DNA of 64,000 nt from Phoenix dactylifera (lineage: Eukaryota; Streptophyta; Magnoliopsida; Arecales; Arecaceae), in contig NC_052399.1 in assembly GCF_009389715.1 (NCBI RefSeq), positions 14,139,646 through 14,203,645 of the forward strand, in the 5' to 3' direction. Shown piece after piece: positions 28,989-43,197 of the stretch (positions within the stretch are counted from its first letter, which is position 1; each line of letters begins with the position of its first letter). The position numbers and the translations under genes were made by a program. A model generated the notes under the pieces. That model had not been told where the DNA came from, searched no databases, and saw only the letters and a list, made by a program, of their open reading frames with translations.

Positions 28989-31900
28989 ACTAAGATGCTG
29001 ATTTTTCTGACTGCAAATATGATGTTGAGCATGCCTCTTCCTTGTGATCTAACTTTCTATTTAGTCATCTAATTCTTCGGCATTTATCTGTCTTTTCCCC
29101 GCTGCATCGGAGCTTTAAGTTTGGAATGCGTGGATGAAGCTGGAAGAGATGATGGTTGAAAAAAACCGACCTTCCTGCATGGCAATTCTTATCAGTGGGA
29201 TGTGTTCTGTTTCTTGTAAGACAACTCGCCAAAGGCGTTTTCATCTCTTGTAATTCATACGTGATCATGGGCTTTTGAGCATCTATAAAAAATGTCCTTG
29301 TTAATTCCGCTTTTAGTTATTTGAACTTCAAATTGAGCTACCCTACAGAACTGAGAATTAGAAATGTGTTCTATTTTAGCGAATGAAATTCTTGTGAGGA
29401 TGAAAATATTGCTGTTTGTGGTCTTCGGAACTGGTGGTTGCACCTAGACCCTTTCCACGTTTTGGATACTAAAATCTTATGCCACTTTATAAATTTTATC
29501 ACTTGGCTTTCTTCATTTTTATATTATTTCCTTACTATCAGACATGATGTTGTCCGTCCGGTTGTTGATGTAACTGGGCTATTTGTCTGCAGATTTTGAC
29601 ATCTTAATCTTGAAATTATCATCTTTATTCTTATTGTCAATAGTTAGTTTTTGCAGTGTTATTTCATTTATCAAATTTGTTTGGTCCTTGGAGAGTCTAA
29701 TTCTGTCTTTCGTTCAGGGTTTCTGCCAGGCTATGAGGGTAGCAACAATGTTTTAGATGCTAAAAGGCAACCAAAAGAAGGTACCCTGGTTTGATTGCTG
29801 GGAAGCTTAATGTGTTTGAAATCTTTAAAAGTGGCATTTTCTGGCTATAATACTGTTGTTATACTAGTCTTGAAGTTTAATTGCACAATGCGATAGGAAG
29901 GGTGTAGTGTATGACATTGAGTGATCCTATATATCTCTATTTACTTGACCAAAATATCCTTTTCCGTATAAACTCTTTAGGTATCAAAATGTTCTGTAGG
30001 ATTCATGTGCAATGTGCAGTTCTTTTTCTTTTTCTCCCTCTTTTTGATGAGAATTACGAGCCTATAGGTTTTCTGGATTTATTTTTTAGGTTCATCTTTT
30101 ATTCTCATGAACTTACTCATTTGACATACTAATAAGATATTTTGATCAGCTAAATCAGTTACTCTGCTTTATGATAGTTTTAAATGTGTGCTTTCTTCCT
30201 GCTTTTTTTTCTGTACATAACCTTGACAAAAGTCTACCAAAACTGATATTTGCTTTGGTGTTCTGGAAGACTTTGCATAGGAGACTGGTGGATGCATGTC
30301 TGGTGCTATGAAAATTTTAAATGGTAAAATTTCCACTATGTTTGATTTCAAGTTATTCCAATTTATCAGTCACTATCTTCTAATTTAAGGTTTATTATAA
30401 TTGATGAGCTAAACTCCTTTCTTGTACAAGACTTACTAACATGGCATTCCTTTTTCTAGGTGCAATTGCTATTTTTTTGGAGATTCGGTAAGTTTCCTAT
30501 TTTTCCTTCTTATTAATTTTCAGGATGCTTTGGGCAATTTCAGTCAGAATTTGGAGCTAAAGTAAATTAGCAATATTCTTAGTGGCATCTTATTGATATA
30601 ATTTGTTTTGATATATGGTGTATATGAAACATGAACGTGGCTCATTTGGAAAAATGTACTATATAGAACAGTCATGATCAATTCATTTGTACCAGATAAG
30701 TTCGCTTACTTTGGTTGAGGATTCTTTTCTCCTTTTCTTTTTTTGCATGCTACATATTTTCTAGCAATACGGTGTGGTTTTATATCTTCTTTATTTATTT
30801 TGGATTTTACCAAGTCAGCTTGTATTAGTCTTTCAATTGAACTGGATATTTAGATAGATGGATTCAGTTGAATCATCTCAACCTTTTCTTTTGCCAACTC
30901 ATTTTATCGTGATTTTGTTATGATAATTTTTGGTAACTTAGCAATAACATTATTATTTTTTGATGAATAAGGTGGGAGTGCCACCATCCTTAGTAAAATT
31001 TGGACCTCTTTGAAGAGGAGAGGTTGCTATCCAGCTGAGATAAGTGCAATGGATTTTAAGTTTATTAGATTGCTTTGACTTCATATGCTGCATATATGGT
31101 AACCTCTTTACGTTGTCTGATTTTTCGTGCTTTTTATTCCCCTTTTTTTTGGTTTTTTTGGGGGTTGGGGAGGGCACAGTTGAAGATGGTAAAAGTTTTA
31201 CTTTGCTTTGCGATTTGATACAAAGCTGTGGTTGTTATAGTTCAATTTGTTGCTATGGCTGCTTCCAGTGACAGTTTGTAACATGTTTTAACAAAACTTT
31301 AAGCATGGGCCAATGTTGAGGTGTTTAGGTCAATTTCAGCCTAACTTGGTGCTTGTCCTCAACAATGCAAAAAATATTTAAAATTTACTAGTCGCTGAAA
31401 AAGCTCGGTCCTAAAATGTGCGCAGATCATGTTTGTGTTTAGCATTCTACAATTGTGATTTTTCAAGACAGAGGATCCTTTTAAATATAGAATGATAAAA
31501 GATGCTGAAAATCTTGTGTAGGTTATGCAATAACTTGTCAGAATAGCTTGATATTTAATCAATTAATACATGAAAAGACATTCTTCTGGGTTTATTTTAC
31601 ATTGCTTTCGGTACTAATTTAGCAAGAGCCTTTCAATTCTCTCTTCTGTTTGCTTCTTTCATCTGAACATATCACTTGATTGGAAATTTTGGTCGGACCA
31701 GACCTAGACCTGAATTTTGTTAAGAAACCTCACTGGATCAATTGAACTGTTCAGCCTGAATCATCTGGTAAAGCATTGGACCATAAAATAGTGATGAGAG
31801 AAGTGACCTTGCTACATATCTTCCTTCCTAACGCTTTTCGTTCCTTTTATCCTTCATGCTCAATGGAGCAGTTGATGAAACATAGATGGGGACAAAAGTC

Positions 31901-34399
31901 TCCATCTAAACATAGCCTTGACAGCATGGAATTCAACTTAGATGCTAACCTGGGGGTGAAGACCTAGCTGCCTATTATGAATAACTTTGATCTTCCTCCT
32001 ACCAGATCATACTATAAACTACTGCCTCTATGAGAGCTTGTTGTAGCCTCTCTTCATGCTCCATCGACTCCTCGTGGCAAAAAGAGAAAACTCTAACCCC
32101 TAACTCAGAAAACCTTAGGATTTTCATTCCCTCTTCTTAAGAACAAGCCTCTCTGTCTCTGTGGAAGCTTGAAGCTCCTTTCTGTTGCAGATCACATTGG
32201 GGGGGATTGGATGACAATTATCATTGATTGTCGCTAAGAGATCATAGATGTTGGCTTTTGGTGACCTATCTCATGGAGGAGTTTCAATGAGGGGAAAATA
32301 GATGTTATTGGGAGGGGCATCTGGTAGAGGAACAGGGACAATAGTGTTTGACTCTTAATTGACTTGTGGTTGGACCTTGACAAGTAACCTGAGCAGCAAT
32401 ATTGTGTTAGGCTGGGTCAGCAGGTTCAAAATACTACCTAAAATAATATTTCGAGTTTTGCATTAATAAGATGGGTTCATTTTTGGTTGACTTACTTCAA
32501 GGAATATTTTGCTTTGAGCTAAATAATGGTCATCCAATTGTACAGGACTACTATGAAAATCAATAAATTTGATGGATATTTTTTTCGTTCCCAATAAGGT
32601 AGGAATTTTTAAACATTCTAGAACATGCTGAAACATTCTTTTAAGTTTTATAATGTGCCTTCAGCCTTGTGAGCATTACCATGATTGGCTTCTTTTTAAG
32701 GCTTCTTGAGTCCATGCTCTACCATAATTCACCTTTTACAGAATGTTTTATGAAAATGCTAAGGTGGTTATAATCTTTAATATATCGTAAATAAGTACAA
32801 CTCCTTTTGCTGGATGCCTGTTTTGAGATCCACGTGTACTTTGTGAATGCAGAAATGTTATCAGGGATTCAGGGTCGTATTGACCTCATGAAAGCAGCCA
32901 AAATTGATATTGGTGTTGGATATCATTTTTTAGGTGCTAATATTTTTGCATAAATAGGTTGATTACTAAGGGTTTGATCAAGATAGTGGTAATGTTGTGG
33001 CATTAGGGCATGACAGTCCAGCTGAAATGTGATATTATAGTGGATTAGAGATGTTGTTAGAGTGATAGATAGATGATAAGTGATGTACTTAAGATGCAGT
33101 GCAAGTTAGATCAGTGTCAGTTAAAAATGTTAATTTCATGGATGATTGGACTACTATTATGTTGTTGTAGTGATGATGGTGGTGGTTATTATTTACAGAA
33201 TGTGCACTCTATGAATATTATACGTCAATACCTGATTTTGCCTCTAAAGTGCAATATAGCATGATGCTAGAGATGCTTACTATTTTCACTCAATTAGACA
33301 ATATACAGAATCATGTAAAACCTTCTTTTGCTTTCTGCGGCATTCCTTACTAGTACAAATGAACTTATGTAGAAATAGTCTTTAATTTCTTCACATTTTC
33401 ATTCAATGGAAAAGTTGGAATACTACAGTGATGCAAACTTATTTCTGTAGTGATGAGTATTAGTAATGTCTTTTGGAGTGAAGAATATGTGCAAATTAGT
33501 TGTTTTAAATCCTCATGAGTTTGATACATTAGCTTTATTATCAAGAACCACTGTTTTGCAAATTTCCATTGAAAAGTTTTGTTGTGACATCGTTGCATCA
33601 TATATTTTCCGTTACCTCATAAATTCACAATTTGAGAAAAATGTCAAATTGTGTCTCAATGAAGCTGAAATTGTCACTGCTAATGTGCAATTGAATCATC
33701 TTGCCTGCAATATATGATGTAATCTGGGAGAAGAAATTTTTTTAACCCGCTCAACTCGAATCTTGTAAAAGAAAATTTTGAAAATAGGAACATTGGCGAA
33801 AGTAGGATTTAGGTCCCTTTTATTTCCTTAATGAATCATAAAATCAAGTTGCAAAGTTTTTATTTATACTAGTGAGGTCCATTATTGTATATTTCTGGTC
33901 GGGTTTCTCTTCTAGTTCAAAGAGGCTACAACTTTTCCAAGATAGACATGACTATTAGAAGTAATCAACATAAAGCTAAAATCCTATAGGAAGTAAATCT
34001 CAACTTCTACATCAGCTTTATTTTTGCTGCTTCGCTTAATTTTTTCTGAACTAGGAGACATGCCTGGTCAAAGTCTTTCTTGAAAAGAATTTTTTTGCCT
34101 CGATTGGTTCGTTTCAAGTCCAAATTATAGAATTTGGTCTTGATTGCTCAGTGCACCACACCCTTAGGGGTGGCACCACGTCATAGGCCTCGAAAAGTTA
34201 TCCATTTTGAAAAAAAGGAGCACCATAATTGGATATTGTATGCGTAGAGATTAGAGTCTTCGGAAGTCTGGCACATGATTCGGCTTTTTGATTTGGTGAA
34301 TCTCGTTTTTGGATCCTATCCATTCTTCCCCATAGTAGCTTGAGTTCACTTCGAGTCTGGTGGTCTTCTTGGATCAGGGTTCTTCTTGTTTGAGGGATT
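28989..34399. other. Long intergenic stretch downstream of the PRP4 kinase gene
   Basis: No gene was recognised in 5.4 kb. The first part is presumably 3' UTR. An exon-like island at about 29720-29780, bounded by TTCAG and GGTACC and open throughout, could be an alternative 3' exon of the kinase transcript, but I cannot show it. The rest is AT-rich with short frames only. Confidence 0.4.
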
Positions 34400-36190
34400 T
34401 AACTTTTACTAAATTAGAATTGAAGATAAGGAAACACATGCTTCCCTATCTCGCGACCGAACTACTTGGCTTTTCTAGGAAGCTACCTTTCTGGTTGATC
34501 TGAAAAGACCAATTCCTGCTATGTCTGATTTCTATAATCTTTTGCTCAATGATACAATCCTCATCTAATGACCTTTCTTGCTCTACCCATAGATAGTCTA
34601 CAGCTGGTAGCACTGACTCTCTTGGACTTTTCATCTAACATGGAAGGCTCAAACAACTTCAAATTCTCATCATTGATTATTGAGTACATCTCCATAGATG
34701 CCAGCAAATCAAGCTGGAAGGTATTCTTCCCTCTCTTCTTCAAATTTTTGAATGGACCATTTCAAATTGCCTTCATTTTCCTCCTTCGCCTTTCAACCTT
34801 TCTTTCCTCGAGGAGAGTCAGACTAGCTCTCCCTCTTGGAAGTTGCACTTCATGGCAATGCTTGTCATGCCGTTCAGTACTATTATTGTGATCTTTGCAG
34901 CTGTGCCTTCAGCTCTTGATGTATATTTATGATATTCTCCACAAATCTTTGAGTTCATGCCTGAGTATCTCTTCTCCATGTTGTTCTTTGGTGCACAACC
35001 AACTATGAACTACATGACGGAGGGGCTCTGTGGTAGATATATCTAGTTGACCTCAAATAGTGACTCTTGTGTAGAACCATGGATAGCTCAATCCTATGTG
35101 AATCGGAGGCATGACAAGCTATCATCCTAAGTCTTCATATGCTTGAAATTATAACCTGGAAGGGGGTGCATCGTAGTACAATCCACAACTCCTGTCTGTC
35201 CATCATCTATGGGTTGAAGTTAGTGCTTTGCTTCAATTTGATATGATATGCTCCGCTTCAATTTGGTATCTCTATCATATCCCGTAAAATTCTTCAAATA
35301 TTACTTGGATAATGACTGTCTTGTTCTAAAATTATGGAAGAAGGCAGTAGGAAGTTTTTTCATACATGCTGAAAGAACGTAAGTTGCCTCTCCTCTCGTC
35401 CCTATTTTCTTGTAGGGAATTAGGCACACCATCTTGATGAATCGATCAACCATCACAAACAAGTAGTCGTGGCTGCATCTCATCCTTGGCAATTTTCCTG
35501 AGAATTTCATTGAGACAACTCTCCAAAGGTCTGCTAGGTACTGGTAATGGTTTATACGATCCTAGTTTATCGAAGGGCTTCGATGTGCCATATAGTACAC
35601 AACCCTTGATGAAGTGGGCTACATCTTGTTGCATCTTGGGCCAATGGACATACCTTTTCAAGTTCATTAGTCTTCTCTGCTCCAAAGTGTATTGCAACCT
35701 TTGAAGTGTAAGCCTTTTGAATCAAATGTACCTTATGGGCAGCTCGAGGGATATATAAACATGTTTCCCCTATATAGCAGTCCATTCTTCAGGTGAACTC
35801 TGTTAGCAAGCCTTTCTTCAATTTCCTCAGTTGTTTTGAAAATTTGGACTTGTTGGCATAGAGGTTCTTATACTTCATATGACCTTGTGGCTAAATCTAC
35901 TTTGCAACCAATAGATTGGAGAACATTGTAGATGGAGGCTTGGACAATAGATTAGCTAACTTGTTTATAGCGTTTTTCCTATATTTGATCATTGGGCTGA
36001 ATTGCTGTAGATAAATCATCCACTTCATTTGACGAGCCTATTGCAACTTGGACTATGTACGGAGAAACTGAAGTGGCTTGTGATTTGGGTGCACAATTAT
36101 CTCTTTTGTTTTGCAAGTATAATCGTTGATGCTTCACAGCTTGATGTAGATGACACGACTCTTTGTCATATGTTGGATAATATGACAATG
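34400..36190 (-). mobile_element. Ty3/gypsy polyprotein remnant (RNase H to integrase C-terminus), heavily decayed
   Basis: Read on the minus strand from high to low coordinates: an RNase H-like trace with PTYDKE (36190-35980) and NKLANLLS (near 35950); an integrase zinc-binding region and core start (about 35800-35450) with RYVHWPKMQQDV, PFDKLGSYKPLPVPSRP and DYLFVMVDRFIKMV; and the integrase C-terminal region (34870-34440) with LRKER, GPFK and ENLKLFEPSM. This order is that of gypsy pol. Many shifts and stops separate the pieces. No LTR was recognised at either side. It is unlikely to belong with the left-edge gypsy element, since it is much more decayed. Confidence 0.75.
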
Positions 36191-39100
36191 ACCCCTAGAG
36201 CATTTGAGTGATATGGTACTTGATTCCTATCATGTAGGAGGATTTGCTCCCATATTGGCCACAACATTGAAGGGTCTTTGCAAATTGGGCAATACTAGGA
36301 GTCTAGGACTGTTGTTTTGCAGAACTTCGGTAGAAGCTGAAAACTATTTTTATGTTTTTTTCAACCATTAAAATTTCTATTTTGCTCAAGGTTTGCCGTC
36401 TCTGTACTGAATCTTGCATCGATAACGTCTTGGCATAGTGTTGGCACGCCCAGTAGAGTGGTTTGGCATACTGATACTCGATACACTCCTCATACCGTGT
36501 ATAGGTTTGATATCGCTATGGTGGTTGGTACGTCCTCAGGATGTTGCTGTCACTTTGCTATTCCTTTGCTCGCCTACTTAGAATGATATAGCAATTTTGG
36601 CTGATCGAAGGTTGTGGCTCACCAAATGTACAAACTCAGTGGCAGCTGCATGGATAGGAAGGTGGCCAAGTTGTTGTTGGGCTTGAGCAAGTACGAGAGT
36701 TCCCAACAGTGATGCGATTCCTTGCTCCTGGAACACCACCACTGGTAGGAGGAATTTTTCTTGATTGCCAGGTATGCGAAGGATGGGTTGAAGCAAATCA
36801 TGGGTAGGTCATCAAGCTCCCTTAATGTTGCTGGGCTGGTACTGAGAAATAGGGGTTCTTTGGGGTCTGATATGAGCGAACTTGTGCCACTCCATGAGTT
36901 TTTGAGGTCTGGCAATATGATTGGCCTGCACTTGAGATTTGCACACATGAGGCTGATTACTTTTCAGGTTGATGCTTGGGCTCTCGCTGGATTCCGTGGT
37001 AAAATTTCTTTTCCTCGCACTCTATCCCCCTCTGTTTCCTTTCTATCTTTCTTCGCCAAAATCTCTTCTTGGAGGAGGGTGCCGTCTCTAGTTTGGTCTA
37101 ATCTTTGGAAACCCTATGTGAAAGAATTATTGGTAAAGATATTTATGTGACAACAACGTGATTTGGAGTCCATTTGGCACCTTCTCTTTCGTGTCTAAAA
37201 GAGCTAGGTAAAGCTGTAAGGATACAGGGCCATTTTAGGGACATTATGACATAACCGCACAAGCTCAAGTTTTGAGCCGAGCTGAGCCGAGAGTGTTCAG
37301 GCTTGGCTCTTTTCCTAGGTGAGCACAAGTTCAAACGAGTTCTTAGCGAGCCGCTCCCCAAGCTGCTTATGTGCAGCTAGGTTTGTTCACACCCCTAGGT
37401 ATAGGACAGACTGAGTAAAACTCTGGAATGGAAATTAAATATGTCGAATGAAGAGGGACGACATAGAGATGCATTATAGATTACCATTTATAGCAGAAGA
37501 GATTCTCATCACAAGAAATTAAACAATAGGAGAGAAGGGGAAGGGTATTTAGGGAACAAAAGTTGATAGATGAAATCTTTTAGGTTATATTTAAAAATTC
37601 AAAGCTCCTATGTCTTCTTTATATGCGTTCACTAATGGCTAGCATCTTAGAAATTTGAGATGTCGTGTCGAAAGACATATTGGTTGTATTTTAATAATAA
37701 TTAAGTCTTTCATTAATATGCTGTTTTATAAGTTATGTGGGCTGTGGTTGCTGCCTTTATTTTTCACTTAACAGAGGGTCAGTAAAGTGAGAGCAATTCA
37801 TGCTGAAGGCTTATGTTATGAACCGCTTGGGGATTTTCCCATTGTTCTAGGTATGGGTAAATTTGTTCATGGTGTGCATGTGGACCCACCTTAGGTGGGC
37901 ACGAACATAGGTGTTTCAAGTCCTACATAAGCTGTTGAAACATAGTAGAGAAGCTGATACATCCAAGAGTTTGGGACGGTGGTGAGGGACATCTATTCTT
38001 TGTTGGGTCTTATCTGCATGCCAGACAACCCCAAACACTAAAGATTTGGTTGCAAATTTTGCAAATTAGATTTTCTTTCTTCCTTTGCTTGCAGCGAGAG
38101 AGTCTTAAGAGTACTCGAGCTTTTGATTTGTGAAGCCCCTCTTCTCTTGCAAGAAGGGACTGGCTGCTTGTAGTAGGTAGATTTGTATGGTTTTATTTTA
38201 TTAAATGTCTGAATTTCAGCTCCATAGTCCAGCAGTTGATTGTTCTTTGGTGCGATTAATGGTTTGCCTGGAGATTTGTGCTCAGCAGATGATGCAAGTA
38301 CATTTTTGGCAATCATGATGCCTCATCTTCAATAGTCTATATTTATTTTTGGATTTGCTGAGAACATGCTTAATAATTCATTTTCTAAGATGTCTCTGGT
38401 TTTACACATATTTTGTACATGATGCAGTTAGATATGCTTTTAATAACTTTAGGGCAAAACAATGTGTTGGTGTACTCAAAGGGCACCCAGGCTGGGAGAG
38501 CTCTGACAGTTCCTGAATGGTAAAATTTCTTTCAAGGTTATGAAGAAATAGTGTTTTTGTGTCATCCACCTCCATGGAATGCACGCATGTCGTCGAGCAT
38601 GAACAAACATAAATCCTCTGTATTAGAGCCATGCTCATTTCAACTTTAGCGCCAGGACACGGTAAAATTAAGCTGGTTTTATTCTTTCCCCAGTGTTGGT
38701 GGGTTTCCTCCTGTTTTGCTAGAATGGAATATTTGCTTTCTTCAGGCCTAGTATTGTTACATTTATTTGCGTTCTTTTATTAACTAGGGATTGTTTTAAC
38801 TGCAGTCTCACCGCAGGTGTATTATGAAATAATGTTGTGTTTTTTTTTTTCTGTACTCTTATGATACAGGCTGTGTTTATTTGAACATTTTGTGGCCATT
38901 AGCTGCTTCATCTTGGTTTAAAAGAGCATAAATTATACTTGTGTTTCAGTAGTGAAAGACCTAACTCTATTATCCTTTTGCTTTGCAACAAAATTATTGG
39001 ATTGGTTCATTTCTAGGCAAATATGCAATTTAGTTTAACCTATCACTGGGTGAAAGTTGTCGATGTTTATGTTGCTTCTTATAGTAGGGCTAAATATGGA

Positions 39101-39740
39101 TGGATTGGATACCGGTATATCTGTATTTGTTTCTATATTTTTAATGAATATGAATGTGGATAGGATATTTTTCAATGAATATGAACATGGTATAAAATGG
39201 ATATCAAATCTAGCATCTATATTTGGTCTAAATGGATATGGATGCAGATCAGATATTAAGTATGTATCTGTACATATATAGATACAAATTAGATATTAGT
39301 TATGTTCATATTTTTCTATCCAAATATGGATATAACTCAAAATACTAATATGATATAATCAGATTTTTAATGAAATTCAATTGCAAAAAGTTAATATTAA
39401 TTATATAATTATAAAGGATAGTAATATAATCTACCATGCATTTACGAAAAAAATACAATTCACTGTGTAGATTGCCTGAGATCCAAGATAACTATATATT
39501 TACGGTATGGTTGTTAAATCCACATAGCGACTAACCTAGTCAAGATTGAAGTCATTGTTTTGACTGGGTTTGTATTAAAATATTAATATTAAAATTGATT
39601 AAAAATATAATATAAAAATATTGATAATTATTTTGTATAAGTATTATTATTATTTAATTGTAGCATAAATTAAAAATAATAAGGAATTATCTATTTTTAG
39701 AAAATTTGTAAGAAAAGTCATATATAAATATTACTGTGTA
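36191..39740. other. Intergenic, repeats but no gene recognised
   Basis: This holds a short repeat near 36420-36540 that recurs near 55670, a GAGCCGAGC-rich patch near 37255-37365, and a segment near 39075-39330 with reiterated ATATGGAT and its complement that looks like an old inverted-repeat element. Frames at 36619-36948 (minus) and 36761-37150 (plus) show no motif and overlap each other. Confidence 0.35.
36420..36540. repeat. Diverged copy of the GGTACC-rich dispersed repeat
   Basis: The stretch GATACACTCCTCATACCGTG and the following TAGGTTTGATATCGC parallel 55690-55725 in the same order. It lies upstream (minus-strand sense) of the gypsy pol remnant but need not be part of it. Confidence 0.4.
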
Positions 39741-40505
39741 AGGTTGCAAATGGGTTGGGTTGACCCGTGACCCAATCTGACCCGCTTAGACCTGATCTGA
39801 CCCGATTTAAAGGACCTGTGAGGCAAAGAACCTACGGGTCGGTTTGGGTTCTAAAATTAGACCCATTTCATTTTTTGCGTTGGATCTGGGTTCACTAAAT
39901 TCTGACCCAATTCGACCTGATTTGTTTGATTTTTGGAGCAATCTTGGATTTTCTACCCTGCGACTTGACTCGACCCATATCAGTACACTGTTAGAGTGTG
40001 CAGGGGTGTTTTAGGTTTCCAACTCTCCATTCTTTTAATCTCTTCTTGTGTTTGATGATGAGAGGAATGGAATAGATTATCTTTTGTCTATTGTTGAATG
40101 ACAAATTTTGCATTAAAGCTGTTGAATAAAAAGGATTAGCATAGATATAATTCTTTCCTACTCAAAAAAAAAAAATCATACATAAACAATTTTTTTTTTA
40201 TTTGCTAACAAGGTTGAGCCTATCATTATTAGCTTAGTAGTAATAGAATCAATTTTTGATGCTTAGGCACTTTTATTTGTATGATTATGCATAACTTGCT
40301 TTATGTAATTTTCACTCATTGCAAAAGAAACCAAGTACATAGGTCCAACTCGGATCTTGACTCGGACTTGATTTGGATTCGAATTGTGGCCGGATTATAC
40401 AGGGATCTGATCCAATCCGAATGACCCATTAGGTTAGAAATTTTAGCCATGGATCCGACCTGATCCAATCTTTTATTGGGACCGCTCAACTCATTTGCAC
40501 CCCTA
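39741..40505. mobile_element. Inverted-repeat DNA element, about 765 bp
   Basis: The left end AAGGTTGCAAATGGGTTGGG matches the reverse complement of the right end, AGGGGTGCAAATGAGTTGAG, at about 15-16 of 20 positions. Inside each end GACCCGA/TCGGGTC-like words recur (left) and GACCTGATCC (right). No coding potential. Ends of the AGGGGTGCAAATGGGT type are common in plant MITE-like repeats. The target duplication is unclear. Confidence 0.5.
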
Positions 40506-40611
40506 AATATATGGAAGGTATCAATATTTCAAAATATTTATAGCAAGAAAGTTTATAAAATATCTAAAATATTTTTTTATTTTTATTAAAGAAAAATGAA
40601 TTTAGGTTTTT

Positions 40612-41450
40612 ATTTGGTATGGGGTGATCATCCTAAGTTTAAGGATGATGTGGGTGGAGGTGATGAGATCACCGCATTTGGTTGCACCATGGTGATCCTA
40701 CGTTGCAGTGATTTCAAATCATCTCTACCTCTCAAATCATCGCCCAACCCAAGGTAGTGTGATCTTGGGCTGAAAGTGCTCCGGCTAGTGGAAAAAAATG
40801 GTTTATCAATATAATGTTAATATATTATATCAAAATTATATATAATATTTTATTTTATTGCTATTATATTTTATGTTATAATATATTATTTATTAATCAT
40901 ATTATTGTCATATTACTATTCAATGATAATTTTAAATTTTAGTAGAAATATATTATTGTACTTTATATTTATATAATGAAAGTATTTAATATATTACTTC
41001 TATTTGTCTTGTTTTCCTAATTAATATAATTATTGGTATTAAAAATAATATATTATAAGTATTAGTAAAAATATTAATTCTATAATAACAATTAATTTAT
41101 CTTTAAAGGATTAATAATTTATAGAATTAATAAATATTTTTTTGAAATATATTAGTAATTAATATGCAAATAAATATATTAATATTTATTATAATATATT
41201 TTATATGATTAATAAATATATTTTTATGGAATATAAAAGAGGTAATTTGGGTATTATATGGTGAGTGATTTTAGATTATCATGGTATTTCAAACAGGTTA
41301 CTTGTGGATACTTGGAAATTATTGAAACATAGCGTACTGAATATGGTGATCTTAAATCATTGGGATTAGATTATTTTAGAATAAGAATCACCGGTGATCT
41401 ATTATCATCTCGGTGATGCTATTTGGGTCACCAAACGACATTTTATTTTT
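40612..41450. mobile_element. Possible MITE-like element with very AT-rich core
   Basis: The left side has TATTTGGTATGGGGTGATC. The right side reads TTTGGGTCACCAAACGACA, so the two ends are imperfect inverted matches around TTTGGT. GGTGAT/ATCACC words are reiterated near both ends, like subterminal repeats, and the centre (40800-41240) is almost pure A/T. Boundaries and target duplication are not certain. Confidence 0.4.
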
Positions 41451-43197
41451 ACAAAAAAAATATTGCTTAATATATGAAATAGTATTATATATTTGAAATA
41501 GTTATTTAATGATCTGATTACTTCAGTTGGTAAAATAAACCAGCTATATACATTCATAACAAAATTGTGGTTCAATTTTTGGGGCCTTATATGATAAAAC
41601 TTTAAAGTCTGAATTCGGATCTGGATCAATTAAAAGTTATAATTAAACATCTGAAATCGGATCGGTCTCTGGTTGGATACTATAATTTCTATTCGAATCC
41701 AGTTGGATTTTATCCGACTCGTTTTTACGTGCTGCAAACTAATGTTTGATGTTTTCCCTTAGGGTAGCCTCAATGAGCGCCAAATAGGGTTGTTGTGTGC
41801 TATGCACGGTAGGTGATTTAATTATTGCCTGTTTTACCCCGGGTAGCTCGCAAAAGATGGTCTGGATACTGTAGTAAGGGGGTATGCTAAGAGTTGCACA
41901 ACAGTAGTTCTTGGGGCCGAGCATGGAAATTAATCTCTTAAGCTGCAATAATAAATTGATGTATCCGTCAACTGCTGGGTTACGTGATGGAACTCTCGAG
42001 ATGGTAGTTTTCAAGACTTTTTCGTTTCTCTGCGAGTACCTGTAGTTTGTTCTTTTATTTTTAATTTTTTGGGGTACGGTGCATGTTGGTTGATTATACA
42101 AGAGCATATAACCTGGAAATCTCGTATTCCTAATCTTGGTTTCACGTTCGGATTTTGGACGATATCGGGGTATCAATCCCACATCCTTATGATATAAGTA
42201 TTACGCGGGGGCTTCTGTCTGCACGTCTAGCTACATGCAGCTGCTACAGATTTTAGATACAATGCAATTTAATTGAAGTTTAAGTTTCAAAGTATTTAAA
42301 ATTAATTTACTTATAACTAGCAGATTCTGAGTGTAAAGATATAAATTTAATATAATTTAATTAAAATTTAAGTTTTGAAATATTTAAAATAATTTAATTA
42401 TAACTATCAAATTCTAGTAAATCATGTCTCATTTTTATTTAAAAATACTTATAAAACTTGTAGAACCAAAAGCATAACTTACCCCTACTTTTATATGGTT
42501 TAAGAAGACGTGTGCAGACGAATTTTGGCAACTTGAATGCGTGAAAGTTTGGCAATCTTAACTCATCCACCTCCCTAATGCTACGTGGCACGGCGAATTT
42601 TGTAACGTGCAGGAATCAGCTGAATATTGGGTACTTTTTATCCATGCGATGACTTTGTCACTCTCTGATAGTGCATTATTGTTTTAGAGTAAAGGAAGCC
42701 CTTCCATGATGCCAATGAAAATGAACTAGGATAAGCATTGCTAACAGCAGCTGCTTGAAGCTTTTATGTTTCTAAACTTCAAAGCCCATTCCAATTGAAT
42801 TTGCCATCATTTGTCGATCCATCCAATCCTTAGTATTATTCCAAGGGATTGTGGTGCCCAAAAACAAAGGAATTTTATAACATGGGGAGGTCGCGAGGAT
42901 ATTCCAAATTGCCCTGATAGGAAAATAACTCACTTCGTTGAAGATGCCATGAATTTTAGCAGCCAATGTACTTGTTGGCTGGATTGGATCAGAAACAGTA
43001 TTCAATATACTTGTCAACTAGCTGTTGTACCAGGTTAATTAGCCATCAAAGCTCAAATATTTGGAGGTCATGATTTCATGTTAATTGTTCTTGTTGGCTT
43101 AGATCGACTGGTTTCTTGGGTTCTTCCCTAAGGTATCGCAAAAGATGGAGCAGTGAAACATTGTTGGCAAAGGGGCAACAGGTAGTGCGCCCTTTCT
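41451..43197. other. Intergenic, no gene recognised
   Basis: Mixed AT-rich sequence. A CGGATC/GGATCC-rich word cluster occurs near 41610-41730. The frame at 41739-42182 (minus) shows no motif. Confidence 0.35.

Noticed and set aside
36619-37150. Overlapping frames of 109 and 129 codons on opposite strands
   Set aside because: Neither shows motifs and both are in repeat-bearing intergenic sequence.
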